Assembly: GCA_049999765.1 (NCBI GenBank)
Contig: JBNGIQ010009145.1
Location: 1-64,000, forward strand
Length of the DNA stretch: 64,000 nt
Reading direction: 5' to 3'
DNA from: Phaeoceros laevis
Taxonomy: Eukaryota; Anthocerotophyta; Anthocerotopsida; Notothyladales
The position numbers and the translations under genes are program-made. The notes under the pieces were generated by a model. The model did no database searches. It was not told where the DNA came from and worked only from the letters and a program-made list of their open reading frames with translations. This document shows positions 30,481 through 41,965 of the stretch, one piece after another. Every line of letters starts with the position of its first letter. Within the stretch, counting starts at the first letter, position 1.

Positions 30481-31650
30481 GCATGACACTACTTTTGGCC
30501 TAACATGAACGAGGAGGTGAGGAGCTACGTCAGGGAGTGTGATGTATGCCAGCACATTAAGCACTCAAGGACAAAGTCAGGAGGACTATTGCAACCGCTA
30601 CCGATTCCAATCAAACCATGGCGTCAAGACACCATGGACTTCATTATAGGACTGCCGGTTACAAGAGAGGGGTATGATGCCATACTAGTCTTCATTGACA
30701 AGCTAACAAGAATGGTGCACTTAGTTCCTGTTTGAGAAGCATGTACAGCAGAGGATACAACCGAGTTGTATTTACGTCATGTGTACAGGTTACATGGCTT
30801 GCCCAAATCAATCCTCAACGACAGGGATGGACGATTTACTTCACACTTCTGGCAAGCATTACACAAGGCATTGGGAACCGAATTATGCATGTCAACAACA
30901 TACCATCCACAGACAAATGGCGCTACCGAGAGAGAAAATCAAACCATTGAGGATTTCCTCAGGGCACATTGCAGCAGTCATCAAGCATTGCGGGAACATT
31001 ACCTCCATTTTGCAGAATTTGCGTTTAATAATGCTACTACCTTTGCTACAGGGTTTACACCCTTTTTTCTTAACGCTAGACAACATCCTAACACCATGCT
31101 TGCAGTTGCCTTGCCTCAAGCAGAGAACACACCATCAGCGATGGATTATCTTCAAGCAAGGATGCATGCCCAACAGTTGGCTTGCCAGCAGGCCCTCGAA
31201 GGCAAGGGCTTCCAATACGCTAATCAGCATCGACATCCAGTATGTTTCAAGGTTGGTGACTTTGCAATGCTATCAACTCGGTATATTTCTTTGCCAGCTC
31301 ATAGCGATCAAAAAACTTTCTGATCGCTATATTGGGCCTTACAAAGTCATACAGGTGATTGGACAAGTTGTCTACAAACTCGAGCTACTTCCTCAATTGA
31401 AGATACATCCTACATTTCATGTGTCCTTGCTTAGACCATACTATGGGACTCCACCTAGCAGGCCGCCAACAACTTGGGATACAGGCGAGGAGGAATTCGA
31501 GGCTGAGCACATACTTTGTCACAGCACAGTCAGGCACCGACTACAATTCCTAGTTTTATGCAGGGGGTACCCTCCGTGGATGCAACATGGGAACTACTCT
31601 ACAACTTGGGCAACGCCTTGGATGCTCTACAGCCTTACGCTCGTGAGCAC
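30481..31650 (+). pseudogene. Gypsy integrase with chromodomain
   Basis: The zinc region (ECDVCQHIKHSR) is followed by the catalytic triad regions [21 protein letters not shown] and NGATERENQ. Then come the GPF/Y-type segment ([19 protein letters not shown]) and a chromodomain spread over two frames ([10 protein letters not shown] ... LVLCRGYP ... ATWELLYNL). A chromodomain identifies the chromovirus lineage and would target insertion to marked chromatin. TGA 30733-30735 and later shifts break it. Confidence 0.85.
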
Positions 31651-31701
31651 CACCTCAATTTGCCAAGTTTCGGGGTGAAACTTCTAACCCCCCCGGGTGA
31701 A

Positions 31702-31943
31702 TGTACAGTAAACCATGGTAAATATACAATTAATGCTTAGTAGCGGTAAAAGTATGACGTAGTAAGTATGTGTAGATAAAACGTAGCAGCTAGAAGTTAC
31801 TAGAACATCAAGTGTCGCGCACCTAGCACGAGGGCCCAAACACTGCCACATGTTACTTTTTTGGCCTTCCACAAAAGGCCGGCCTAAACTCTAAGCATGG
31901 GCCCGAATACGCCTGAAGTACAGTCCCGCAGTAGACTATTACA
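31702..31943 (+). repeat. Gypsy 3' LTR
   Basis: Counterpart of 155-398, starts TGTACAGTAAACC and ends GACTATTACA. The C-run and GGGTGAA just before it are the remains of a 3' untranslated region. Confidence 0.8.
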
Positions 31944-32080
31944 ATACACCTTTGTCAGGGATGGCTATCCGACAGTTTCTTACATGGGGTTGAACAAGTC
32001 TTGGGCAAACCCTGAAGCTTATTGCTACTTGTTGGCAACATGCTTAGTAGCTGCAGTCAAAGAAAGTGGATCTAATTTAC

Positions 32081-32404
32081 CTGATGAAACTCTAACAAAC
32101 TCATACTCTGCACCGCAAACTTTGCTTGTTCTGATCAATCCTCCACTATTGGACAGCGATGGATGAAGCTTACTTCGACTAGATGCAAAGCGACCAATTA
32201 AGCGAACTGAGTACTTCTCTCTTGTTTGACCTTGTCCTTCTACAACAATAATCCAGTCCCACAAATCCACCACACCACATAGTTGTATCAAATTTCGAGA
32301 AGTCTGTACAACCTGCCCATACTGAGCTTGCCATTGTTCATCAGGTCCTTGTCGTCCACTGGCTTCAGCATTAAAATTAGGGTTATCAACAAACCCGTCC
32401 GCCG
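32081..32404 (-). pseudogene. Host-gene-like exon, unidentified
   Basis: Minus-strand frame of about 108 codons with protein-like composition: DGFVDNPNFNAEASG, VVDLWDWIIVVEGQ, SVRLIGRFASSRSKLHPSL and CGAEYEFVRVSSG, ending at a good donor (CAG|GTAAAT, 32080). There is no start or stop, so it would be an internal exon; a stop lies just upstream at its 5' edge. It is more protein-like than the overlapping plus-strand ORF. It may belong to an uncharacterised plant family, but I cannot name it. The gypsy 3' LTR ends 137 bp away, so the gene is probably truncated. Confidence 0.4.
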
Positions 32405-32814
32405 ATCAGAATTCTGATCCAACCCGTTGTTAATTAAGCGAGAAGAAGCATGACTACGGGACAGTACCCGCTGTCTTTCCTCAGCCTCGGATCGGTCTCC
32501 CCATAATCTTGGTCATTCTCTATGCGAACAAGGCTGTCAGCTCCTTTGCCTTCGTCCTGCTCTGCCTGTGCATGATGTTCAAACGAGCCATCCATCTGAA
32601 CGCCTGCACTCCCAGTCCCTAGCCACTCTCCTTCACCTGGGGAGAGAGTTAGAACGACTGCGTGACTGCACGACCGCGGGGAAAAAAAAGCCTGGAAAAA
32701 GGCCGCGCGTGGAAAAGTCGCAGCTAAAGTTGGCGTGACGACCTAACTTTCAGATTTAGGGTTCGAGAATACACAAGGGAACCGGAGGCGACCGGGAGCT
32801 GAAAGCATCTGAAC
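32405..32814. other. Flank of Copia-2
   Basis: The minus strand keeps some coding look (HHAQAEQDEGKGADSLVRIE) up to about 32600, perhaps an upstream exon of the 32081 gene. The remainder is unassigned. Confidence 0.3.
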
Positions 32815-33047
32815 TATCGCAGATAGGCGCTTAGGATCAGACCAAGACTAGGCACACAGATTGCAAGAAAGAACAAGTGTTTTTAACGTGAGCGCGGGCA
32901 GCGCATAAAAGAACCGTCGGTGTTCGGATGACGGGACGTGTCGCTCGACCTAACCGACACGACAGCTGTCGGTTGCTGTCCGGCGACCTCTCGCTAATTA
33001 AACCTAAGTATGTGCCTAAATTAGGAGCCATGCGTGCCCTAATTCTT
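32815..33047 (-). repeat. Copia-2 3' LTR (inner edge estimated)
   Basis: The outer edge is fixed by comparison with 38857. The inner edge is placed before the pyrimidine run CTCTCCCTCTT (33051-33061), the likely polypurine tract on the minus strand. TTTTATGCGC (minus) is a possible TATA box. Confidence 0.6.
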
Positions 33048-33081
33048 CGACTCTCCCTCTTAGGTGCACACTTCAGGTTTT

Positions 33082-33330
33082 ATGTGTGACAGTCTTCTGC
33101 TTTGCGCCACCTCCACGATGTTGCTCTCAGCCCTGAGCCTTGCACTCAGGAAACTCCTTGATCTCAGATGCTTAGCTCGCGTTCAAACTGTAGAAGCTGC
33201 AGTCCAGACTTCCTTTTCCTCAAGCGCAGAGAATGAGGGCCACCTCACGAGTGATGACGGCGGAGTGTGGATGCTTCCACGGGTAGGACCTGCAGCCCAG
33301 TATCTTGACGACGAAACCTTGCAGCTGATG
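33082..33330 (+). CDS. Antisense ORF in Copia-2 3' region
   Basis: It opposes the element and starts about 30 bp inside the LTR. It has a hydrophobic start (TMLLSALSLALRKLL), then ARVQTVEAAVQTSF, a charged middle and AQYLDDETLQLM, which ends exactly at a strong donor (ATG|GTAAGA). The frame stays open past the donor to 33522; candidate acceptors are TTTCGCAG at 33420 and TTTGCAG at 33470. The position and layout match the antisense ORFs of Copia-1 and Copia-3. It is unrelated to any family I know. Confidence 0.45.
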
Positions 33331-33653
33331 GTAAGAGTTGACTCTACTACTGACAAATCAGGTGCTGCTGTTCACCGCTATGGTACGCACTGCCCAGTCA
33401 CCCATTGTCTGAAGATTTCGCAGCCACTGCTTCTGTGGATTAATGCCCAGTGTTGGCGTTTGCAGTCACAGAGCTGCAGATTCTTCAGACGGCTGGGTTC
33501 CTGCGGACGTGCACGCACATGACGACGGACAGTGACACTGATTGTGAATGTTCACTATGGAGACCTGAATCTCCCTACCAGCCTAGGACTTATGCTAGTT
33601 GGTCAGACTCTGAATTTGAATCAGACTGACCTCAATCCGACTAGATGCTTGAT

Positions 33654-36600
33654 CTACTTAAGAACATATGGTAGATATGAGGTGATATCCACCATGCCTA
33701 GACTCTGCATGTGGGACACATGCTTCTCACGACTAAGTGGCTTTGTTAGCAGATCAGCGTAGTTCAAATCTGTGGGGACATACGTGAGTGCAACTTCTTT
33801 TCGAGTTATGGACTGCCTAACATAATGCAGATGCAGGTCTATATGCTTTGTGGGTGCATGATAGACCGGATTACTGGCCAGCAGAAGGGCTGATTGGTTG
33901 TCGCAAAACACTGGTGTAGGGTCGGATTGCTCCTGAGCAATGTCTGCCAAGAGTCTCCGGTTTGCAACAGCCTCCTTGCAGCTCTCTGCTGCAGCTCCAT
34001 ACTCAGCTTCAGTGGTTGATGTGCTCACAAAAGACTGTTTCTTTGACTGCCAGGAAATGACGGCGCCAGCAAGAATAAAGCAGTAGGCTGAGACTGACTT
34101 CCTTGTGTCTGGGTCTCCACCCCAGTCTGCATCGGTATACCCTTGCAGGTACAGTTTCTTGACTGATAGATTTTTGCGGTAGCACAATCCAAGATTCCTC
34201 GTCCCTTTCAGATATCGCATAACACGTTTACTGGCTGTCCAGTGTGGTGTTCCCGGATCTTCCACAAACTGAGAGAGAATTCCACATGGCTGGCTGAGGT
34301 CAAATCTCGTTCTTGTGGACAGATACAGAGCAAAGCCCACAAATTTCCTGTAAGGTACTGCCTCCATTGCAGCTCTCTCATCATCTGTCTTTGGGCAGTC
34401 AAGCTTGGATAGACGAGCTCCAGTTGCCATTGGAGTACTTACAGGTTTGGCATCCTCCATGTTAAATGCTTTCAGCATTAGATCAATGTAATGTGCTTGA
34501 TGTAGAAGTACTGATCCTTTTTGTGGTACAAGAAGAACTTGTACTCCCAGAAATACACGGATGATGCCTAGATCGCTCATCTCAAAGTGTTTTTGAAACA
34601 GACCCTTGACTCTGACCAGCAAATCACCAGGACTGTTGCTGATCAGTAGTGCATCATCTACGTACAAGGCAACTATGACAAACTGATCACCATCTGTGCA
34701 AAGGTAGACATTTGAATCTGCTTCACTCTCTTTGAAACCTAAGGATTTCAGGAAGGTACTGAACTTCTGAAACCATGCCCTAGGAGCTTGCTTGAGCCCG
34801 TAAATGGTTTTTATTAGCTTACACACATGATCAGGATGCTTCTTGTCTACATAACCCTCTGGCTGTTGCATGTAGACATCCTCCTCTAACTCTCCATGGA
34901 GAAAAGCGGTCTTCACATCCATGTGATGCACGATGAGATCATTTTGTGCAACAAATGCAAGAAGGATGCGGATAGAGGTAAACCTGACCACTGGAGAAAA
35001 AGTGTCATGGTAGTCCAGACCTGGTCGTTGCGAGAACCCTCGAGCAACTAACCTGGCCTTGTACCTTGCAACAGTGCCGTCCGGATTAAGCTTGGTCTTG
35101 AAGACCCACTTGCTTGTTACTGCCTTTCTTCCTGATGGCAGTGGCTCAAGCTTCCAAGTCCCATTTTGAATCAGGCTATCATATTCAGACTTGATGGCCG
35201 CTTGCCAGTCAGCTCCATGAGGTCCAGAGAGTGCTTCGGTCATGGTGGCCGGTTCTCCAGCATGCTCTGCGACGGAAAGAGCTTCAGCAATCATGGACCG
35301 TGATGGATGCACTTCCTCAATGGCTCCCTCTTCAGATAAGCTCCCAAGCACATCAACCTCCCTTGATGATCCCCCCTCAGCGTGAACAGTACCAAACTGG
35401 ATAGGTGTTTGATCAGGGACCTGTGGAGATGTGCGTGCAGACGGACAAGAAAAGCGTCCAGAAGGTCTCAGAGAATTGCTGGGAGGTGAGTAGGGACGAA
35501 CAGGCCACTGGTCACGAGGTAAATGAGACCTAGCAGACCTCCGGACCGCCGGAGTGGGCAGCTCATCATTAGAAGACGTCGAAGCTGCATCAGGGATCTC
35601 TTCCAGGTCAGACTCTGAATTGGAAGAGAAATAACTGATATTTCTTGCAGCCAGGTCATTAGATACAGGTGAGGTCTCATCAGCTTCACTGGAGGTGGTT
35701 GACCGTGTATCTGATCCGTGTTCAGACTCTGAAGCAACATCATCAGCATCCGAAGGGTGGTCGGAGTTGCCACTTCCCGGAGAATGATCTGAGTCTCCAT
35801 CCGCAGGGTCAAAATCATCATCGGAATTAGCTTCAACGGATGGTACCTCTAACCCTGATGTAGGAGAAAGAGGTTGTGAACGATTAAGAATAGCATCTTC
35901 ATCGAAGATGACACTTCTTGCATATATGACCTTACGATTCTCCGGGTTAAAAAGCTTGTATCCTTTGATGCCTTCCGAGTAGCCTACAAAGATGTACTTA
36001 GCAGCATTAAGTTGCATTTTTCTCCGTTTCTCCTTTGGAATAAAAGCATATGCAGGGCTGCCAAATACTCGTAGATGTTGGATTCTAGGCTTGTGCCCTG
36101 TCCATCTCTCAAAGGGTGTGCTGCTGGGAACAGAGGCTGTTGGAGTTCTGTTCTTTATGTATACTGTAGCAGCGACTGCTTCTGCCCAGTACCCTATTGA
36201 CAGGCCAGCTTGTGATAGAGAAGCCTTTGCCTGCTCTTGGATCACACCATTGCTTCTTTCAGCAACTGGATTCTGCTTCGACGTATAAGAAATGGTAAGC
36301 TGTCTAGAGATACCCAATTCCTTGCATAGCTGCTTAAATGCATTCGATGCATATTCCCCGCCACCATCAGTCCTGAGTATCTTCAAGAGATGAGAAGTCT
36401 GACGTTGTGCATTAGCTAGGAAATCTTTGAAAGATCCTAAAGTTTGTGACTTCTTGGACAGGAAATACACAACAGTGAACCTACTCCAATCGTCGATGAA
36501 TGAAAGAAAGTACTTGGCACCCCCAAATGACTGTTTAGACATGGGACCACACAGGTCAGAGTGAACCAACTCTAGCAATGACTTAGCCCTAGTGTGGTTT

Positions 36601-38192
36601 TTGTCAGCATGTGGCTGCTTATGGTGCTTCCCATAAATGCAGGGTTCACAGAACAGCTTTGACTGGGGCTGTAGCTTAAAAGGCTCTCTGTACAGATTTC
36701 CTTCTGCAGCTTCCTTCATTCGTCGTACATTGATGTGCCCAAGCCGGTGATGCCAGAGCTTGAAGTTTGCAGCCTGCTCAGCTTGTGTGAGATTTGCTGC
36801 TCTATGTTCTCTAGAGGGTGTACAATCCAGCTTGTACAGATCATTGGAAGGATAGGCCTTGGCAAGAAGAAGCCCATCTTTTTCGATGTGGCATTCATCA
36901 GGCTCCGACTCAAACAACACACGCACTCTAGGTAAAGACACCTTCAATTTTGTAACTGAAACCAAATTCTTAACCATCCTAGGAACATGCAAGACTCCTA
37001 ACAAGGTGATCTCATGACTGGATGGCAGGGTGAGTGGAACAGACCCTGTCCCTAGGATGGGCAGTGCCCTATCATCACCTACACAGATGGTCTGACCATT
37101 CAGTGCAGGCTTGTAATCAATGAACGCTTCATGTTGATTACACACATGATGAGTAGCACCCGAATCCATGAACCAGCACCTTCGATCTTCGTTTGAGGAT
37201 ACGAGGCAGGTTGCCAGGATGGTACCAGTCTTCTTGACAGATGCAGTGTGTGTTTCAGCGCTGGAGGATCCTTCCCGTTTGGGCTCTCCAGCAGCTTTCT
37301 TGCGACAGTCCTTCTCAAAATGACCTGGGATCTTGCACCAATTGCAAGCTCCTTTCTTTTTCGAGCTATATGGTTTCGACTCCAAGGTACGATTACCACC
37401 TAGCCTACTGCCTGATGACCGAGGTCCCTTGCCTTTAGATGAGTACAGTGCTCGGCTTGAGCTCCCTGCACTCTCATGTCGCCCTTCATGACGATTTCCA
37501 TGGCGTGTGGCCTCTTCTTCAAGCAGAGCACCAATTACTTCTGTGAGGTTACCTCCTCCAGCTGCTCGCATGTTATTATTTTGTGAAGAAACAAATGTTC
37601 GATAACTAGACGGAAGTGACATAAGCAGGGCTGTTGCAGCCTGCGTCTCATCAAGCTTGGTACCACAAGCAGCAAGACGTGCCCGGAGTGCTCGAAATTT
37701 GTTGAGGTGAGCCTCGATGGGTTCGCTTTCTTTCATTTTTAAGTGCCAGAAAGCCCTTGTTGAATTGACCATCGAGGCAGAGTTCTTGACTTGAAACATT
37801 TGGTCAAAAGTCGACCACATTTCCGCAGCAGTTGTAAGGCCTTGCACATGGTGCATCATGTTCTTGTCAAGACCTGCGACAAAGATGCCCCGAGCTCGGC
37901 GGTCTGCCTTGACCCAGGCCTCGATGTCTGCAGGTGGGGAACCTTGAGGTGGTTTCACACTCGTTCCTAAGACGATATCCAGCAAATCCTGCTCTTCCAG
38001 AATGGTACGTAACCGGATTGTCCATATCTCGTAATCACTCCCATTGAAGCGATCTCGGTCCTTGAAGTCGACCTTGAAATGTGTAACTGTTGTATGAACA
38101 GGTTGAGGTGGTGGCTGTCCTACGCCACCATCCTCTCCTCATTACACGACACCACCACCACCACTGCCTCCACCCCCTCCTGCTCCAGACAT
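33654..38192 (-). CDS. Copia-2 gag-pol polyprotein with two adjacent stops
   Basis: ATG 38192 (MSGAGGGGGSGGGG) is in frame with the long open run. The only breaks are TAA-TGA at 38144-38139. Domains in order: UBN2 gag (FKVDFKDRDRFNG ... LMSLPSSYRTFVSSQ), CCHC (CNWCKIPGHFEKDC), protease (FMDSGATHHVC), integrase (HHRLGHINVRR ... FCEPCIYGKHH; HSDLCGP; RTDGGGEY; NPVAERSNG), RT (KWVFKTKLNPDG, DVKTAFLHG, LYVDDALLI) and RNase H (GYTDADWGGDP, STTEAEYGA). All catalytic motifs are present. Natural length would be 1,513 codons, normal for Copia. The double stop may be a decay event or an assembly error. Confidence 0.9.
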
Positions 38193-38324
38193 TCTTGGTG
38201 TTTTCTGATGCTTAGGGGTTTTTCTTAAAGGAATCTTTAGGAGTCTTAGTCGTTGTGGAGGTGTTTGCGGTGCAGATGAGGATGAAGATCCTCCTTCCGA
38301 GGAAGGTGGACGAGAGACCATAAC

Positions 38325-38705
38325 CTAAATGATCCTACAAGTCAGAAGGTGACCCATCCTTGGGTGCAGGTGTAGAATTGCACGAAGTTGGGGATCCATG
38401 CGATTATGATGAGGGATGGTTGAACAGCAAGCAACAGGTGTGCTTCTACAATGGGGTAGTGCGCAACCAGAAATCAACCAGCCTTCGGGGTGCAAGTACT
38501 TGTTTGCATTGTTTGCGCGCCTGGAATAATGTGCACAGGGTCTACTCCTGGTGATCCACTGAGAAGAATTATCACTAGGAGGTCTCTGGTACGGGTTCAG
38601 CAATTCCTCGGCGCGCTGTGCGGTCACACTTGGAGTCAATTGAAGACCTGAGTGTCCCAAGTGACTCTGTGATCGTCGTGACCAATTACCACAGCGCCGA
38701 GGCAT
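38325..38705 (-). CDS. Copia-2 leader ORF (MPR type)
   Basis: 126 codons between PBS and gag, starting MPRRCGNWSRR, basic and Ser/Arg/His-rich. Copia-3 has a leader ORF that starts MPRNGRTKRI in the same place. No domain is recognised. Confidence 0.35.
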   Translation of the reverse strand: MPRRCGNWSRRSQSHLGHSGLQLTPSVTAQRAEELLNPYQRPPSDNSSQWITRSRPCAHYSRRANNANKYLHPEGWLISGCALPHCRSTPVACCSTIPHHNRMDPQLRAILHLHPRMGHLLTCRII

Positions 38706-38844
38706 GATGTGCCCTCCCAGAGATGCTTTGTTGATTCCTAAGCGCCAGTTTCCAGATCCGCATCACCAGATGTAGTACACATGAAATAGTGCATTCTCTA
38801 AGAGTGATTCTTGAACTGTGATGGAATCTAGAAATGTTCGACGA

Positions 38845-38856
38845 GCTCTAATACCA
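38845..38856 (-). promoter_or_regulatory. Copia-2 primer-binding site
   Basis: Minus strand TGGTATTAGAGC, adjacent to the LTR edge at 38857. Confidence 0.8.
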
Positions 38857-38903
38857 TATCGCAGATAGGCGCTTAGGATCAGACCAAGACTAGGCACACA
38901 GAT

Positions 38904-39303
38904 NNNNNNNNNNNNNNNNNNNNNNNNNNNNNNNNNNNNNNNNNNNNNNNNNNNNNNNNNNNNNNNNNNNNNNNNNNNNNNNNNNNNNNNNNNNNNNNNN
39001 NNNNNNNNNNNNNNNNNNNNNNNNNNNNNNNNNNNNNNNNNNNNNNNNNNNNNNNNNNNNNNNNNNNNNNNNNNNNNNNNNNNNNNNNNNNNNNNNNNNN
39101 NNNNNNNNNNNNNNNNNNNNNNNNNNNNNNNNNNNNNNNNNNNNNNNNNNNNNNNNNNNNNNNNNNNNNNNNNNNNNNNNNNNNNNNNNNNNNNNNNNNN
39201 NNNNNNNNNNNNNNNNNNNNNNNNNNNNNNNNNNNNNNNNNNNNNNNNNNNNNNNNNNNNNNNNNNNNNNNNNNNNNNNNNNNNNNNNNNNNNNNNNNNN
39301 NNN
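38904..39303. other. 400-N assembly gap
   Basis: Undetermined bases hide most of the Copia-2 5' LTR and its outer flank. Confidence 1.
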
Positions 39304-39990
39304 TCGATTGGTCTCGGTCCGATGTCTCAGGATGTGGTCTCGGGATGGTTTATTTTTCTCTAGGATGCCAGGCAGTTGGTCGGCCTGGCAACGGAGCCTC
39401 GAGATGGTCCCAAAAACTGTGGGCTGGGTTAGATGTCCTAGGCCGCTTGGTTTCTCGGTCCGTTTTGCTGCATAGGTGCCAGGCCGCTTGCCGGCCTGAC
39501 AGTCAGCAGTTAAACGGACCAAAAAATGACCTTTTGTGTCGGTGATTGCCAAGCCGCTGGCTGGCCTGGCACCCAAGCCTCAAATGGATGTTGTGCCCCA
39601 AAACCCCTGACCCCCATGTAGATGTTCAAGGTCTAGGGTTCCTCCCAAGCCACGTGGCATCTTTGAGAATCAGGCTTGCTTCCTCGAACCTGCCGCCCGC
39701 AGTCTTCAATATATATGCATGCATTTTACAATATCACTAGATGCGCAACATAATTGCCGATCAGTTCCCGTCATCCCATTCTTTTCGGAAAAAAATTCGC
39801 GTTGCCGTTAATTCGGTTTGGCCGTCGCGGCGGCCTGCGAACGCAGTCGCGCAGTCACGCAGTCACGCAGTCGTGCGGGAATGCAGTCGTTGTTAACACT
39901 TCTTTCATCTAGTAGCCATTCGTCCTCTTTTAATCCTTCTGAAGACTCACATCATCATCAGGACCAATGGGTGAGTCTGCATGCCAGCTT
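39304..39990. repeat. Palindrome-rich flank with GCAGTCACG tandem repeat
   Basis: Three diverged palindromic units of form TGCCAGGC...GCCTGGCA occur near 39366, 39477 and 39548, with variable spacing. At 39841-39876 GCAGTCGCGCAGTCACGC-type 9-mers repeat about four times. No gene is supported. Confidence 0.55.
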
Positions 39991-39999
39991 GTACCCTCA

Positions 40000-40420
40000 A
40001 CATCATATGTCTCGAAGCTCTCTTGAGTCCATGTACCTGGCTCAATCAAGAAAATATATCAAGTTGCCTTCTGAGGCGATTGACTGCAATCAGAAGTATC
40101 CTCTAAAGTAATCTTTGGAACTTCATCACTTGATACAGTTAATATACTTTGATATCCTTGCAAGTACATCTCCGTGAGTGTCTCTTCAATCCTGGCACCA
40201 GCACGTTTCAAACTTAGCACACCTCAACGTTAAGGTTCCTGACAGCTTGCAAGAAGAGCAGTGCCAGGGCAAGAAACCGGATGCAGAGAGGATCAAAGGG
40301 GTAGTAAAATTACCATTTGGAGGCTGGTTGAGGCTCATCTACCATCTTTGAAGATACAGGACCTCTGTTCCATTGGACCTCTGAGAAAGTACAATTTCAC
40401 ATCAGCTTAGTGAGCGTAAG
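40000..40420 (-). other. Coding-like stretch beside the OCRE gene remnant
   Basis: The minus strand near 40190-40060 reads RAGARIEETLTEMYLQGYQ and EVPKITLEDTSD. It may be a further exon of the gene at 40424-41060; I cannot assign it. Confidence 0.3.
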
Positions 40421-40423
40421 CAC

Positions 40424-41060
40424 TCACAGGGTAAAATTCACTGGTAAGAACCTGTCTGTAGAAGTACCTGTCTCACCAAACACAAGTTTTTGACCACCAG
40501 CCGAGTTGCCAACTAACGCAAAACTTGGACTGTACATATAGTATGCGGCTACCTTGGTGTCATAGTACCAGTACATACACCTTCCATGGTCATAATGCCA
40601 GGGTGGAAATGAAGTCTGAGATAAATCATCTCCCAACATGGCTACCATGCCAACACTCCTCCCGGAATTAAATGCAGGTCCAACGGGTCGAGCACCATAT
40701 ATCAGGGTATCTATCTGCAAGAATTTCGGGAAAGACGACGTCGCTGGATAGCGACACCAATGGCGTGTACATGCCCCCTTCAAATTTGTAGTACATGCCA
40801 TCCTGCAGTGGGATTGTGGTAAAATCCGGAGCTGGGAGTGAAGTAACCTAATCGTCAGAGCCAGAGAAACCTACTACTGTCTATGCAGCACTGAAATCCG
40901 GGTTCGAAAAACATTGCCACTCACAATGCTTGGATTGCTTAGGCAGAGTCCCCTGCCCTGGTGCATACTCACCTAGCATGGTAGTAGAGACCGGATGTCT
41001 GGTCTAGTACAAATCCTTGCTCTCCTGGTTCCTCTTCTTGCACAACCTCTTGTCTTCTGG
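40424..41060 (-). pseudogene. OCRE-domain protein remnant (AGGF1-like)
   Basis: OCRE domains are Tyr/Gly-rich octamer repeats of RNA-processing proteins. The minus strand shows EEPGEQGFVLDQTSGLYYHA (about 41055-40973) ending at the donor CTAG|GTGAGT. YFTPSSGFYHNPTAG follows at 40848-40803, and YYKFEGGMYTPL, one base out of frame, at about 40795-40757. A further Tyr-rich stretch (MYWYYDTKVAAYYMYSPS) lies at 40424-40801 in the minus strand. The order and spacing recall plant AGGF1-type FHA/G-patch proteins. The frame shift and missing ends suggest a decayed copy; an intron-bearing live gene is possible. Confidence 0.45.
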
Positions 41061-41965
41061 TGCATCCGATTCCATGAGGAGTCAGGCTATGGTGAGCTCA
41101 TTCGGTAGCAAGGGCTTCGTATCAGGCACTTGGAGCAGTCGTGTTGAGGGAATGTCGACGACAAGCCACGATCGAGAAGCTATACTATGAATTTCGACCC
41201 TCGTGGATTCTACGCCGGAGGGTTTTCTCCCTGTTGCAGCTTTTTGTCGGGTGGATGTAGAATGGTTCGTGTAAAGATGGGGAAACGCTTGTAGGGCTCC
41301 GATCTCAGCCGTGCTTTGGCCCGGACATCAGCCTCTCTGCGAACCTTGCTTTCGATAATGCATCTGCACATCGGTTCGTACCTCGGTTCCTCGGTAGGTG
41401 GGCTGCGGCACGTCGTTGGCCTCAGCACCTCCTTGGCCTTGTGTGACTAGTTGATCTGAGGCACGTCTATCTCTTGACGCTGATTTGTGAGAAGCAAACT
41501 CGTAGACGGCAAGACAGCCCCTTTCTGTCTTGTCAGCTTACCCGGGGCTCAAGAATTATGTTAATCTCTACGATTTACTTGTGTGGCATGGCAGCTCCTT
41601 GACGCCCCTGCAACTTCATCAGCGGAGAGAGTAGCATGGCTTGATGTGTGAAACATTGCGGAGCAGACAGCAAGGCATGCCATGACAGGTAGGGACTCAT
41701 AGCCATACCAAAGACTCTAAGTGCTCCAGCACCTCGCAGAGCCAACATAGGTTGTTACCGAACTCCTCATGGTCAGTGAGGAATTCATCTTTTAGCATGG
41801 TGGTATCCCAGTTGGTTTACTGGGGGCGGACTTTGAGGACACAGTACGATGGCCTATTTCATTGGCGATATCAATATCAGGACCTCGCAGAGATAGAGCT
41901 TTCCTTCCAATGCGGCAGACCCATAGTATGTCCGTGAAGGTAATTTACCACGGAAATCGGAGGAT
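41061..41965. other. Unassigned flank
   Basis: The first 350 bp keep minus-strand coding character (IASRSWLVVDIPSTRLLQVP) and may be upstream exons of the OCRE gene. The rest shows nothing, other than the likely 5' break of the following LINE near 41750-41960. Confidence 0.3.

Larger units (their letters stand above)
155..31943 (+). mobile_element. Ty3/gypsy chromovirus, split by a 26 kb nested insertion
   Basis: Two LTRs of about 243 bp share most of their sequence, and both start TG. A tRNA-Met primer site follows the left LTR. Gag (Retrotrans_gag block and CCHC knuckle) lies at 624-1981. The rest of pol, with a chromodomain, lies at 28466-31650. The reading resumes in protease, so roughly 2128-28465 is inserted material. 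Gag and pol carry several stops and frameshifts, so the copy is dead. I find no matching target-site duplication (TAAAA on the left, ATACA on the right). Confidence 0.85.
32815..38903 (-). mobile_element. Copia-2, near-complete LTR retrotransposon
   Basis: The left LTR edge (32815, TATCGCAGATAGG) reappears at 38857 beside the primer site, and the 47 visible bases are identical, suggesting a fairly recent insertion. The 5' LTR is cut by the N gap at 38904, so the outer boundary is unknown. Contents on the minus strand are a leader ORF, a 1,513-codon gag-pol and a 3' region with an antisense ORF. Only two adjacent stops interrupt gag-pol. Confidence 0.85.

Noticed and set aside
31897-32166. Plus-strand ORF of 89 codons after the gypsy 3' LTR
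   Set aside because: Starts inside the LTR and overlaps a better minus-strand coding frame with a splice donor.
38890-39576. Minus-strand ORF of 228 codons
   Set aside because: Mostly the N gap; not a real reading frame.
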